Shown: piece after piece, positions 1-6,097 of the stretch
How positions within the stretch are numbered: position 1 is the first letter of the stretch
Layout of the letters: each line of letters begins with the position of its first letter
Source: Smithellaceae bacterium
GTDB lineage: Bacteria; Desulfobacterota; Syntrophia; Syntrophales; Smithellaceae
Direction of reading: 5' to 3'
Assembly: GCA_028704195.1 (NCBI GenBank)
Contig: JAQVLL010000055.1
Location: 1-9,046 of the forward strand
DNA: 9,046 bases
Made by a program: the position numbers and the translations under genes
The notes under the pieces: generated by a model
What the model was told of the DNA's origin: nothing
Database searches by the model: none
The model's input: only the letters and a program-made list of their open reading frames with translations

Positions 1-11
1 AAAGTCCTCTC

Positions 12-1367
12 ATGAAAAAAGATTCCCTCCTCAACGATTACTTTACAAGATACGCGGCGGGGTCTCCCTGGACCCTGCAGACCGGGCATCTTGAAGGCAT
101 TGATCAGGTTGTCGTGATCCCGGCCTACGCGGAAAAGAATCACTTCTTTAATACGCTGGCATCGCTTGCTGTCAACTCAGCCGTGGCGCTGGAAAAAACC
201 CTTATCCTCTACGCGATCAACAACAAGGCAGACTCACCGGCCGCCGACAAAGACAATAACAGGCAAGCCCTTGACATTCTCGACGCACTGATCAGCAGAC
301 AAACATTCCCGGAATGTCAGCTTGCTGATGATCTTTTATTTGCAATAAAGAAAATATTAGAAAGACCTGTAAGGCTTGGGTATATAGACGCCTCATCTCC
401 CGGCTTGGAGATTCCCGCCCGCACAGGCGGCGTCGGGATGGCCCGTAAAATCGGCATGGATACGGCACTGCGCGTGCTGAAAAGCTCCGTCAACGAACCG
501 CGGTTGATCATCAGCCTGGATGCCGACACCGTCGTTGGACCGGACTATTTAGTGTCTGTCCGAAAGGTGATGTCTTCGGGAAAAGCTAAGACCGGAATCG
601 TGTCCTATGAACACCGGATGCCCGCGGATGAAACCGGGAAGAGGTCGATTTGCCTATATGAAATATTCCTGCGCTACTGGGTGCTGGGTCTGCGGTATGC
701 CCGGTCACCCTATGCCTTTCATTCGATCGGTTCGACGATTGTAACGAAGGCTGACGCTTACCTTGCCGTGCGGGGAATGAACCGCCGTGAAGCGGGAGAA
801 GATTTTTATTTTCTCAACAAGCTGGCAAAAATCGGTCCAATCCGCCGGATTCAAGAAACTGCAGTCTATCCGTCCGCGCGCATTTCCACGAGGGTTCCCT
901 TTGGCACGGGGGCGGCGGTTGAAAAAATATCGCGGGATGAGAATTCCGGATATGATCTTTATGATCCGCGAGTGTTCACTATCTTGAAAAATTGGCTCGA
1001 CCTGATGAGGCAATCTTTCAGTTTGTCAGCAGACCGGATTCTTGAAATGGCACGGGACATTGATCCGGGTCTGGAATCTTTTTTAATTCTGCGCGGTTTC
1101 CTGTCGGTCTGGCCGAAGATCCGCGGCAATGTGAAGGATCAGAAAACCTGTGAAAGGCAGTTTCACGGGTGGTTTGACGGTTTTGAAACTCTGAAGCTGG
1201 TCAATTATTTGACCGGAGAATTTTATCCGAAAGTCAGCATGATGTTCGCATTAAAAGATATTCTGGATCTGTCCGGTATGAAATATTCCGGCTCTCTGTC
1301 TGCGGGAGATATTCAAAAAACAGAAGATGCTGTATACATCCTGAGCTATCTTCGCGCTCAAACGTGA
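12..1367 (+). CDS. GT-A-type (family 2-like) glycosyltransferase, cytosolic, substrate unknown
   Basis: The 451-residue product has the layout of a nucleotide-sugar-dependent GT-A glycosyltransferase. A first beta strand with VVVIPAYAEKN (residues 33-43) is followed by TGGVGMARKIG (138-148). A DxD-type metal/nucleotide-sugar motif sits in SLDADT (168-173, Asp170 and Asp172), and an acceptor-side block ends in GEDFYF (262-267), typical of family 2-like enzymes. No signal peptide or membrane helix is visible, so it should act in the cytosol. Residues from about 293 to 451 match no domain I recognise. Donor and acceptor cannot be told from sequence; polysaccharide, glycolipid or compatible-solute synthesis are all open. 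The ATG at 12 has no clear Shine-Dalgarno sequence, and the frame is open back to the window edge, so the true start could lie upstream. It is probably expressed separately from the foldase gene, which has its own promoter candidate. Confidence 0.85.
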   Translation: MKKDSLLNDYFTRYAAGSPWTLQTGHLEGIDQVVVIPAYAEKNHFFNTLASLAVNSAVALEKTLILYAINNKADSPAADKDNNRQALDILDALISRQTFPECQLADDLLFAIKKILERPVRLGYIDASSPGLEIPARTGGVGMARKIGMDTALRVLKSSVNEPRLIISLDADTVVGPDYLVSVRKVMSSGKAKTGIVSYEHRMPADETGKRSICLYEIFLRYWVLGLRYARSPYAFHSIGSTIVTKADAYLAVRGMNRREAGEDFYFLNKLAKIGPIRRIQETAVYPSARISTRVPFGTGAAVEKISRDENSGYDLYDPRVFTILKNWLDLMRQSFSLSADRILEMARDIDPGLESFLILRGFLSVWPKIRGNVKDQKTCERQFHGWFDGFETLKLVNYLTGEFYPKVSMMFALKDILDLSGMKYSGSLSAGDIQKTEDAVYILSYLRAQT

Positions 1368-1400
1368 TCACCGAAACGCATACAGGTAAGGATAATCTGC

Positions 1401-1430
1401 TTGACTTGCGGGGATGCTTTTGCATATAGC
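1401..1430 (+). promoter_or_regulatory. Candidate sigma-70 promoter for the foldase-MBL unit
   Basis: TTGACT at 1401-1406 and TATAGC at 1425-1430 are separated by 18 bp, in the 107-bp gap after the glycosyltransferase gene. Transcription would begin near 1437, leaving a leader of about 38 bases before the foldase start. The match is by eye only; the -10 element is imperfect. Confidence 0.4.
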
Positions 1431-1462
1431 TCAATCCATATTTCTGTTTGACAATAATTTAC

Positions 1463-1467
1463 GGGAG
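1463..1467 (+). promoter_or_regulatory. Ribosome binding site fixing the foldase start
   Basis: GGGAG lies 7 bases before the ATG at 1475. It supports that start over the in-frame TTG at 1448, which would put nine residues, including two arginines, ahead of the lipoprotein signal peptide. Confidence 0.7.
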
Positions 1468-1474
1468 AAGATTC

Positions 1475-2569
1475 ATGGATAAAATATTCAAGAAACATGT
1501 CCTGGTGATATTGTTGGCTATTGTGCTGGGTGTGACAACGGGCTGCGGCAAGAAAGATGATGCTGAAAAGGAGGCTCCTCAGCAGCCGGCTCAAACGACA
1601 CAGGAAGCTCCCACTCCCGCTCTTGAAAACCAGGAGGCGATTTCGCCATATCTCGTTGCTCCCGGTGCAGCCGTTTCCAAAGATGTCATCCTGGTTGTTG
1701 ACGGGATTGCCTTAAAGAAAGATGATCTGGCAAAAATGGTCAAAGAAAAACTGAATATCCTGAAAGAAAAGATTCCTGCGGGTAAGAAGAATGAAGTAGA
1801 GGAAGGGTTGAAAAAGCAGCTGATTGACGAGTTTATCCTGCGCACGGTTCTGATCAACGAAGTGAATAACAGGAAAATAGTTGTCACGGACAAGGAAATT
1901 CAGACGGCCATCGATGTATTCAGGACAAACCTGCCGCCCGATAAAAAAGTTGAGGATTTCTTAAGGGATAACAAGATCTCAAAAGAAGAAATCGTCCTGG
2001 GCATCAAGATAAAAAAACTGGTTGACCTGGAGGCCGGCAACAAGGGAAAGCCCACGGATAAAGAAATCCGTGCGTTCTACTCGGAAAACAAGGATAAGTT
2101 TACAGCGCCCGAAACGGTCCATGTCCGTCATATTCTCGTTGCGATTGATCCCAAAGATGATGAAAAAACAAAAGCCGAGAAGAGGGCTAAAATAGAGAAT
2201 CTGCGCAAGCAGGTTGTCGATGGGGCGGATTTTTCGGAAATCGCCAGAAACAATTCCGACTGTCCCAGCAAGGAAAACGGCGGCGATCTGGGCGAAATCA
2301 AGAGAGGCCAGACGATCAAACCGTTTGAAGACGCGGCTTTTTCGCAGGAAAAAGACAAAATAGGGCCGGTTGTGTCCACGGAGTTCGGCCATCACGTCAT
2401 CCAGGTTCTGGGGCACAATCCCGGTAAAACGGTCGGTCTTGACGAGGTCAAAGATAAAATAGCGCGTCATCTCGAACAACAGAAACAGGCGGAGATTTTT
2501 TCTCAAATGACGGATCGGCTACGAAAGAAAGCGGTTATCACATATTACAAAGAAAATGAGAAGCAGTAA
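1475..2569 (+). CDS. SurA/PpiC-type peptidyl-prolyl isomerase, predicted lipoprotein
   Basis: A 364-residue exported folding factor. The N terminus is a lipoprotein signal: basic MDKIFKKH, a hydrophobic run (residues 9-19), then TTGC with the lipidated cysteine at 24. A Gln/Pro/Ala-rich flexible linker follows (about 34-65), then a helical SurA-N-like chaperone region (about 70-190). The parvulin (rotamase) domain spans about 212-312, with VRHILV (217-222), ADFSEIARNNSDCPS (251-265), GGDLG (269-273), FEDAAF (284-289) and FGHHVIQV (304-311). This family catalyses cis/trans prolyl isomerisation and chaperones outer-membrane or periplasmic proteins. The residue after the cysteine is glycine, not aspartate, so by the enterobacterial rule it would go to the outer membrane. 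The -3 lipobox residue is threonine rather than the usual leucine, so signal peptidase II processing is likely but not certain. The gene's end overlaps the MBL gene by 14 bp, suggesting one transcript. Confidence 0.93.
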   Translation: MDKIFKKHVLVILLAIVLGVTTGCGKKDDAEKEAPQQPAQTTQEAPTPALENQEAISPYLVAPGAAVSKDVILVVDGIALKKDDLAKMVKEKLNILKEKIPAGKKNEVEEGLKKQLIDEFILRTVLINEVNNRKIVVTDKEIQTAIDVFRTNLPPDKKVEDFLRDNKISKEEIVLGIKIKKLVDLEAGNKGKPTDKEIRAFYSENKDKFTAPETVHVRHILVAIDPKDDEKTKAEKRAKIENLRKQVVDGADFSEIARNNSDCPSKENGGDLGEIKRGQTIKPFEDAAFSQEKDKIGPVVSTEFGHHVIQVLGHNPGKTVGLDEVKDKIARHLEQQKQAEIFSQMTDRLRKKAVITYYKENEKQ

Positions 2570-3464
2570 TCCAGGGCAGATTGATGAAGGACTCTGGCTG
2601 CTTGGCACAAAAGAATCCTGTGTCTATCTGCTGGAGGGAAGTCAGTCGTCAGCCCTGATCAGCGCTGGCATGAGCTATATCCTGCCGGATTTGCTCCGGC
2701 AGATTAATGACTTTGGCATATCCGCAAATAAAATAGAACACATCATTATTCTGCATTCACATTTTGATCATGTCGGCATTGTGCCCTTTTTAAAAAGAAA
2801 ATGGCCGCATGTGACAATTTACGCTTCAGTCCGCGGATGGCAGGTTCTGAACAGCCCCAAAGCGGTTTCCATCATTAACGACTATACGATGAAGGTATGC
2901 CATAGAGTACGGGGCAACACAGACGACCTGTCTTTGCTGGACTGGCAGTGGCGATACGACGTTCAGGGAGACGATCTGGGTGAGGGCAGTCGAATCGACC
3001 TGGGAAACAGGCATATCGAAATCCATGAAACACCGGGTCATTCCTCCTGTTCAATTTCCGCTTACGTTCCACAGTTGAAGGCCCTGTTTCCGTCGGACGC
3101 GGCTGCCATTCCCTATCGTGATGAATTCGTCATCGCTGCCGGGTCAAGCTTCCGACAGTATCTACAAAGTCTGGACAAACTATCCGGGCTGGATATCGAA
3201 ATACTGTGCGCAGATCATTATGGATACGTTTCCGGGGATGAAGCAAAACACTATATCGCAAGAAGCAAGGCCGCAGCGGACCAGATGATTGACAGGCTGC
3301 TTCTGGCGCTGCGTCAGGAAAGCAGTGTCGAGCAGGTGGCATGGCAACTGGTGAAAAGCCATTTTGATCTCAGACCGGATTATTTTGTTGACCCGGACAT
3401 CCTGCTTAGCACTTACACTCGCATGTTAAAACAGTTTGCCGACACCGGTACTTATAGTTCATAG
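2556..3464 (+). CDS. Metallo-beta-lactamase-fold hydrolase
   Basis: A 302-residue MBL-fold protein with a full set of likely metal ligands. HSHFDH (67-72) gives His67, His69, Asp71 and His72; TPGHS supplies His162; SDAAA supplies Asp181; and ADHYG supplies His221. This is the binuclear-zinc arrangement of glyoxalase II-like and related hydrolases. No signal peptide is seen, so it is predicted cytosolic. Beyond the core, a helical C-terminal region (about 230-298) probably shapes the substrate site. The substrate (thioester, lactone, phosphoester or other) cannot be assigned. The ATG at 2556 lies inside the end of the foldase gene, and only a weak AAAGAAA stretch precedes it, so translation is likely coupled to the upstream gene. 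The last residues and the TAG stop fall within a heptamer repeat tract (3452-3514), so the C terminus may have been altered by the repeat. Confidence 0.9.
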   Translation: MRSSNPGQIDEGLWLLGTKESCVYLLEGSQSSALISAGMSYILPDLLRQINDFGISANKIEHIIILHSHFDHVGIVPFLKRKWPHVTIYASVRGWQVLNSPKAVSIINDYTMKVCHRVRGNTDDLSLLDWQWRYDVQGDDLGEGSRIDLGNRHIEIHETPGHSSCSISAYVPQLKALFPSDAAAIPYRDEFVIAAGSSFRQYLQSLDKLSGLDIEILCADHYGYVSGDEAKHYIARSKAAADQMIDRLLLALRQESSVEQVAWQLVKSHFDLRPDYFVDPDILLSTYTRMLKQFADTGTYSS

Positions 3465-3514
3465 CTCATAGCTCATAGCTCTTAGCTCGTAGGTCATGGC
3501 TCATAGCTGATAGT
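3452..3514. repeat. Degenerate tandem heptamer repeat, consensus TCATAGC, nine units
   Basis: Nine consecutive 7-bp units can be read: TTATAGT, then three exact TCATAGC copies (3459-3479), TCTTAGC, TCGTAGG, TCATGGC, an exact TCATAGC (3501-3507) and TGATAGT. The tract starts inside the MBL coding region, provides its TAG stop (3462-3464), and fills most of the 63-bp space between the convergent MBL and panB genes. Units contain GCTCATAGC, a small inverted repeat, and the junctions create palindromic AGCT, so many weak hairpins are possible. It resembles in kind the short tandemly repeated sequences seen between genes in various bacterial genomes. No T-tract terminator accompanies it. Confidence 0.9.
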
Positions 3515-3527
3515 TCTGCCTGAGAGC

Positions 3528-4346
3528 CTATTTGAAGCTATGTTCTTCATCCGGGAAAGCGTTTGTTTTGACCTCCTGGACATAGCTCTTGACCGCTTTC
3601 CTGATTTCCAGGTTCAGATTGGCGTATTTTTTGACAAATTTGGGCGTCATCCTATCATAGATGCCCAGCATGTCGTTCACCACAAGAACCTGTCCGTCAC
3701 ATTGAACGCCAGCACCAATGCCGATGGTAGGGATGGAAAGAGCTGCGGTAATATCTGCCGCCAGTTTTTCCGGCACACATTCCAGCACCAGAGAGAAGGC
3801 GCCGGCCTCTTCCAGAATTTTTGCGTCCTGCATGATTTTTTCGGCGGCTTCATCATTTTTGCCCTGAACTTTATATCCGCCCATCTGGTGGACCGATTGC
3901 GGTGTCAGACCCAGATGCCCCATGACGGGTATTCCCGCGTATGTCATTTTATGAACGAGGTCTGCGTATTCACGGCCGCCTTCCAGTTTGACAGCCTGGG
4001 CGTCGGCTTCTTTCAGAAAGCGTCCCGCATTGGCGATGGCCGTTTCCTGCGATACCTGGTAGGACAAAAACGGCATGTCGGTGACCACCAGGGCTTTGCT
4101 GGAACCGCGGACGACCGCCTGTGTATGACGTATCATGTCTTCCATGGTGACGGGAAGTGTCGAGTCATAGCCCAGGACGACCATGCCCAGCGAATCACCG
4201 ATCAGAAGGATGTCAACGTCGCTGTCATCCAGGATTGAGGCCATTCCGAAATCGTAGGCTGTCAGCATGGCTATTTTTTCTCCCTGCTTTTTCATTTTTT
4301 TAATGTCAAGGATGGTTTTCCGGCTGATTTTATTTTGCGTACTCAT
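3528..4346 (-). CDS. panB: 3-methyl-2-oxobutanoate hydroxymethyltransferase (ketopantoate synthesis)
   Basis: PanB transfers a hydroxymethyl group from 5,10-methylenetetrahydrofolate to 2-oxoisovalerate, giving ketopantoate, the first committed step to pantothenate and coenzyme A. The 272-residue protein is of normal family length and carries the family's signature blocks. These are IGDSLGMV with metal ligand Asp51, VTDMPF with Asp90, VKLEGG with Lys120 and Glu122, GHLGLTPQSVHQMGGYKVQG (143-162), and LVLECVP with the likely catalytic Glu189, followed by GIGAG and the DMLGIYD stretch. The enzyme is a cytosolic TIM barrel, usually decameric. The start is well supported by AGGGAG 6 bases upstream, which lies inside the end of the preceding DUF2520 gene; the frames overlap by 17 bp, implying translational coupling. 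No panC, panD or panE is present in the window. Confidence 0.97.
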   Translation of the reverse strand: MSTQNKISRKTILDIKKMKKQGEKIAMLTAYDFGMASILDDSDVDILLIGDSLGMVVLGYDSTLPVTMEDMIRHTQAVVRGSSKALVVTDMPFLSYQVSQETAIANAGRFLKEADAQAVKLEGGREYADLVHKMTYAGIPVMGHLGLTPQSVHQMGGYKVQGKNDEAAEKIMQDAKILEEAGAFSLVLECVPEKLAADITAALSIPTIGIGAGVQCDGQVLVVNDMLGIYDRMTPKFVKKYANLNLEIRKAVKSYVQEVKTNAFPDEEHSFK

Positions 4347-5229
4347 GTTGAACTCCCTTCAAAAGGTCTGTAATGATTTTTGCCTGCGCGGCATTCAGGG
4401 TGCCTTTCTGACGCGCAAGTTTTACCGCCGTCATTCCCATGTTCGCATACAAGGACGAGTGGTCGGGAAGGTGGCGGACCATGGCTTCAATGTGTTTTTG
4501 AACCGTTCCGTAGTCGCCGCGGGCAATGGGCCCCGTCAGAGCGTTTTTACAACCCTGTTTTTCAATATTCTTCAGACTGCCATAGACCAGCGGCAAATAG
4601 GCCTTACGGGCGTCTTTTTCAGAAAAACCGATGGACAAATAAATCGCTTCGACGACACTCATCAGGGAAACAAGGTAGTTCGATGCAATGCAGGCCGCCG
4701 CATGATAAAGAGGCTTCTGATCCGGTTTGATGTAAAGAGGGATTCCCCTTAAATCACGCACAATCCCCGACGAGAGTTTCTTTGCTCCTTTGGAGGCCGT
4801 CACACCGAAGTAGCTGCCGGGAATATTCTCGATCGCGCTTTCGATGGAAGAAAAGCTCTGCAGAGGGTGAATGCTGGCAACGGCGGCCCCGGCACGGTAA
4901 GCTGAATCCAGAAGATCCAGGCCTCCCGCGCCGCTCATGTGAAATACTTTTTTCCCGCGGACGGAAGATGCGGCTACAATCCCGGTGCAGACCGATTCGA
5001 TGTGGTCGTCCGGTGTGGTAATCAACATGCAGTCTGCCAGAGCCGCCGCCTTGGCGGGGTTTGGAAAGCCCGGGGCGCCAATGAAGGTTTTCGCTCTTTT
5101 TAAATGCTCAGGGGACAGGTCGGCGACAGCTGCAATATTATGGCCGGCTTTTTTTAAAAGGAATCCAATGGCCGTTCCGACCATCCCTGCGCCGATAATG
5201 GCGAAGTTGAGCGATTGATTTTTTTTCAT
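4330..5229 (-). CDS. Rossmann-fold / DUF2520 oxidoreductase-like protein, partner of panB
   Basis: A 299-residue two-domain protein. The N-terminal domain begins with a dinucleotide-binding strand and glycine motif, FAIIGAGMVGTAIG (9-22; Gly13, Gly15, Gly18), an acidic residue at the end of the second strand (Asp37), LITTPDD (69-75) and HMSGAGGLDLL (97-107). ASIHPLQSF (118-126) links to an all-helical DUF2520-type C-terminal domain with YHAAACIASNYLVSLM (175-190) and the conserved-looking LTGPIARGDYGTVQKHI (231-247). This architecture parallels 6-phosphogluconate dehydrogenase-like and ketopantoate reductase-like enzymes. It lies directly upstream of panB with a 17-bp overlap, so reduction of ketopantoate to pantoate is an attractive but unproven role. 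The ATG at 5229 is preceded by AGGA about 9 bases upstream. An intrinsic-terminator-like hairpin sits in the leader. Confidence 0.88.
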   Translation of the reverse strand: MKKNQSLNFAIIGAGMVGTAIGFLLKKAGHNIAAVADLSPEHLKRAKTFIGAPGFPNPAKAAALADCMLITTPDDHIESVCTGIVAASSVRGKKVFHMSGAGGLDLLDSAYRAGAAVASIHPLQSFSSIESAIENIPGSYFGVTASKGAKKLSSGIVRDLRGIPLYIKPDQKPLYHAAACIASNYLVSLMSVVEAIYLSIGFSEKDARKAYLPLVYGSLKNIEKQGCKNALTGPIARGDYGTVQKHIEAMVRHLPDHSSLYANMGMTAVKLARQKGTLNAAQAKIITDLLKGVQHEYAK

Positions 5230-5251
5230 CAGGCTGTTTCCTCATAATTCC

Positions 5252-5283
5252 AAAAAAAAAGCCTTCCGCAACGTGAGGAAGAC
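5252..5283 (-). terminator. Intrinsic terminator-like hairpin in the leader of the DUF2520-panB unit
   Basis: On the minus strand the RNA would form a 7-bp stem: GUCUUCC (5283-5277) with GGAAGGC (5267-5261), including one G-U pair, around a 9-base loop. Nine U residues follow (5260-5252). The end lies only 22 bases before the DUF2520 start codon. No minus-strand gene lies upstream in the window, so it would stop transcripts heading into the DUF2520-panB unit, either as an attenuator or as an end for antisense or read-through RNA. Confidence 0.65.
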
Positions 5284-5407
5284 CCTTATCAGACAGTTTA
5301 TTTCTCTTACCGTCTCAGTCTGTTGAGCGTGATCCAAGCGGTTGTTTTTTTTTAACACATCCTGTTACTGCCGTCAAACGGTATTTACGGAAAGCGGATA
5401 AAGGACC

Positions 5408-5436
5408 TTGTTTTTGATCAGTCTCTCGGCTATACA
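5408..5436 (+). promoter_or_regulatory. Candidate sigma-70 promoter for the HAD phosphatase-tilS unit
   Basis: TTGTTT (5408-5413) and TATACA (5431-5436) are separated by 17 bp. The predicted start, near 5443, falls at the Shine-Dalgarno sequence, giving an unusually short leader of about 10 bases. This weakens the assignment, although nothing better is visible in the 223-bp divergent region. Confidence 0.35.
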
Positions 5437-5442
5437 ACAGGC

Positions 5443-5447
5443 AGGAG
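5443..5447 (+). promoter_or_regulatory. Ribosome binding site fixing the HAD phosphatase start
   Basis: AGGAG lies 5 bases before the ATG at 5453. It supports that start over an in-frame TTG at 5408, which would add 15 residues ahead of the nucleophile strand of the HAD fold. Confidence 0.75.
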
Positions 5448-5452
5448 TTTAT

Positions 5453-6097
5453 ATGAAAAAAGTGGATTTAATGATGTTTGATTTTGACGGGACAATCGCT
5501 GATACCGCTACTGATCTGGTGAATTCCATCAATTACACACTGACGTCCATGCGGCTGGATTCCCGTCCGTCTGAACAAATTATCGGTTTTGTAGGCGATG
5601 GCGTTCAAAAATTAATTGAACGCTCCATTGGTGAAGAACACAGCGGAAGGTTGGAAGAAGCCATGGCCATTTTCAGCCGCCATTATGAAAAGCATATGAT
5701 GGATCACACAGTTCTTTGTCCTGATATTCGGGATGTATTGAAATATTTTCAGCACAAGATGAAAATTATTCTTACCAACAAGCGTCATCATTTGACCGTG
5801 GCCATCGCGGGCAGTCTTCACGTTGACCGTTATTTTATGGAGATTGTGGGAGCGGATTCCACATCTTTTCAAAAGCCGGACCGGCGCGTGGTTGACTATC
5901 TTCTGGAAAAGTACAATGTGGCGCCGCAAAAGGCGGTGATCATCGGAGACGGAATCAATGATGTTGCTGTGGCTAAAAATGCGGGGATTCTTTCCTGCGC
6001 GTATCTGAACGGACTGGGCGACAGAAATGCGCTTTTGAAAATGGAAGCTGATTTCTATTGCGAGAGCCTCCTGGAAATCAACACGCTGTTTCAATGA
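5453..6097 (+). CDS. HAD-family phosphatase, phosphoglycolate phosphatase (Gph)-like
   Basis: A 214-residue haloacid dehalogenase-superfamily hydrolase with all four catalytic motifs. Motif I is MFDFDGT, with nucleophile Asp10 and acid/base Asp12. Motif II is ILTNK, with Thr108. Motif III is the lysine in FQKPD (Lys141). Motif IV is IIGDGINDV, with Asp166 and Asp170. A helical C1 cap lies between motifs I and II (about 16-85) and contains GFVGDGVQKLIERSIG (45-60), close to the form seen in phosphoglycolate phosphatases, which clear 2-phosphoglycolate. Motif IV reads GDGIND rather than the more usual Gph form GDSxxD, so a different small phosphate ester or pyrophosphate is possible; substrate assignment in this superfamily from sequence is weak. 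It should be cytosolic and Mg-dependent. Its stop codon overlaps the tilS start (ATGA), so the two are co-translated. Confidence 0.88.
   Translation: MKKVDLMMFDFDGTIADTATDLVNSINYTLTSMRLDSRPSEQIIGFVGDGVQKLIERSIGEEHSGRLEEAMAIFSRHYEKHMMDHTVLCPDIRDVLKYFQHKMKIILTNKRHHLTVAIAGSLHVDRYFMEIVGADSTSFQKPDRRVVDYLLEKYNVAPQKAVIIGDGINDVAVAKNAGILSCAYLNGLGDRNALLKMEADFYCESLLEINTLFQ

Noticed and set aside
1448..1474. In-frame TTG as an upstream start for the foldase
   Set aside because: It lacks a ribosome binding site and would place charged residues before a well-formed lipoprotein signal; the ATG at 1475 has GGGAG 7 bases upstream.
1448..1476. Perfect -35 box TTGACA at 1448-1453 as the foldase promoter
   Set aside because: At 17-bp spacing the -10 would be ATTCAT, overlapping the start codon, so it cannot give a leader containing the ribosome binding site.
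1979..2506. Open frame of 175 codons on the - strand across the foldase
   Set aside because: It is antisense to a conserved parvulin domain; the Phe-rich translation comes from Lys/Glu codons read backwards.
3452..3514. Heptamer tract as a CRISPR array or transposon end
   Set aside because: Units are contiguous with no spacers, far too short for CRISPR repeats, and no transposase or target duplication is present.
3540..4238. Open frame of 232 codons on the + strand across panB
   Set aside because: It is the complement of an unmistakable panB, has no recognisable domain, and its composition is that of a reverse-frame shadow.
5345..5353. Run of nine T on the + strand as a terminator upstream of the HAD phosphatase gene
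   Set aside because: No G/C-rich stem of useful length precedes it, and no + strand gene runs into it from nearby.
6058..6093. In-frame TTG at 6058 as the tilS start
   Set aside because: It would overlap the phosphatase gene by 40 bp and add 12 residues not expected in TilS; ATG at 6094 forms a typical ATGA junction.
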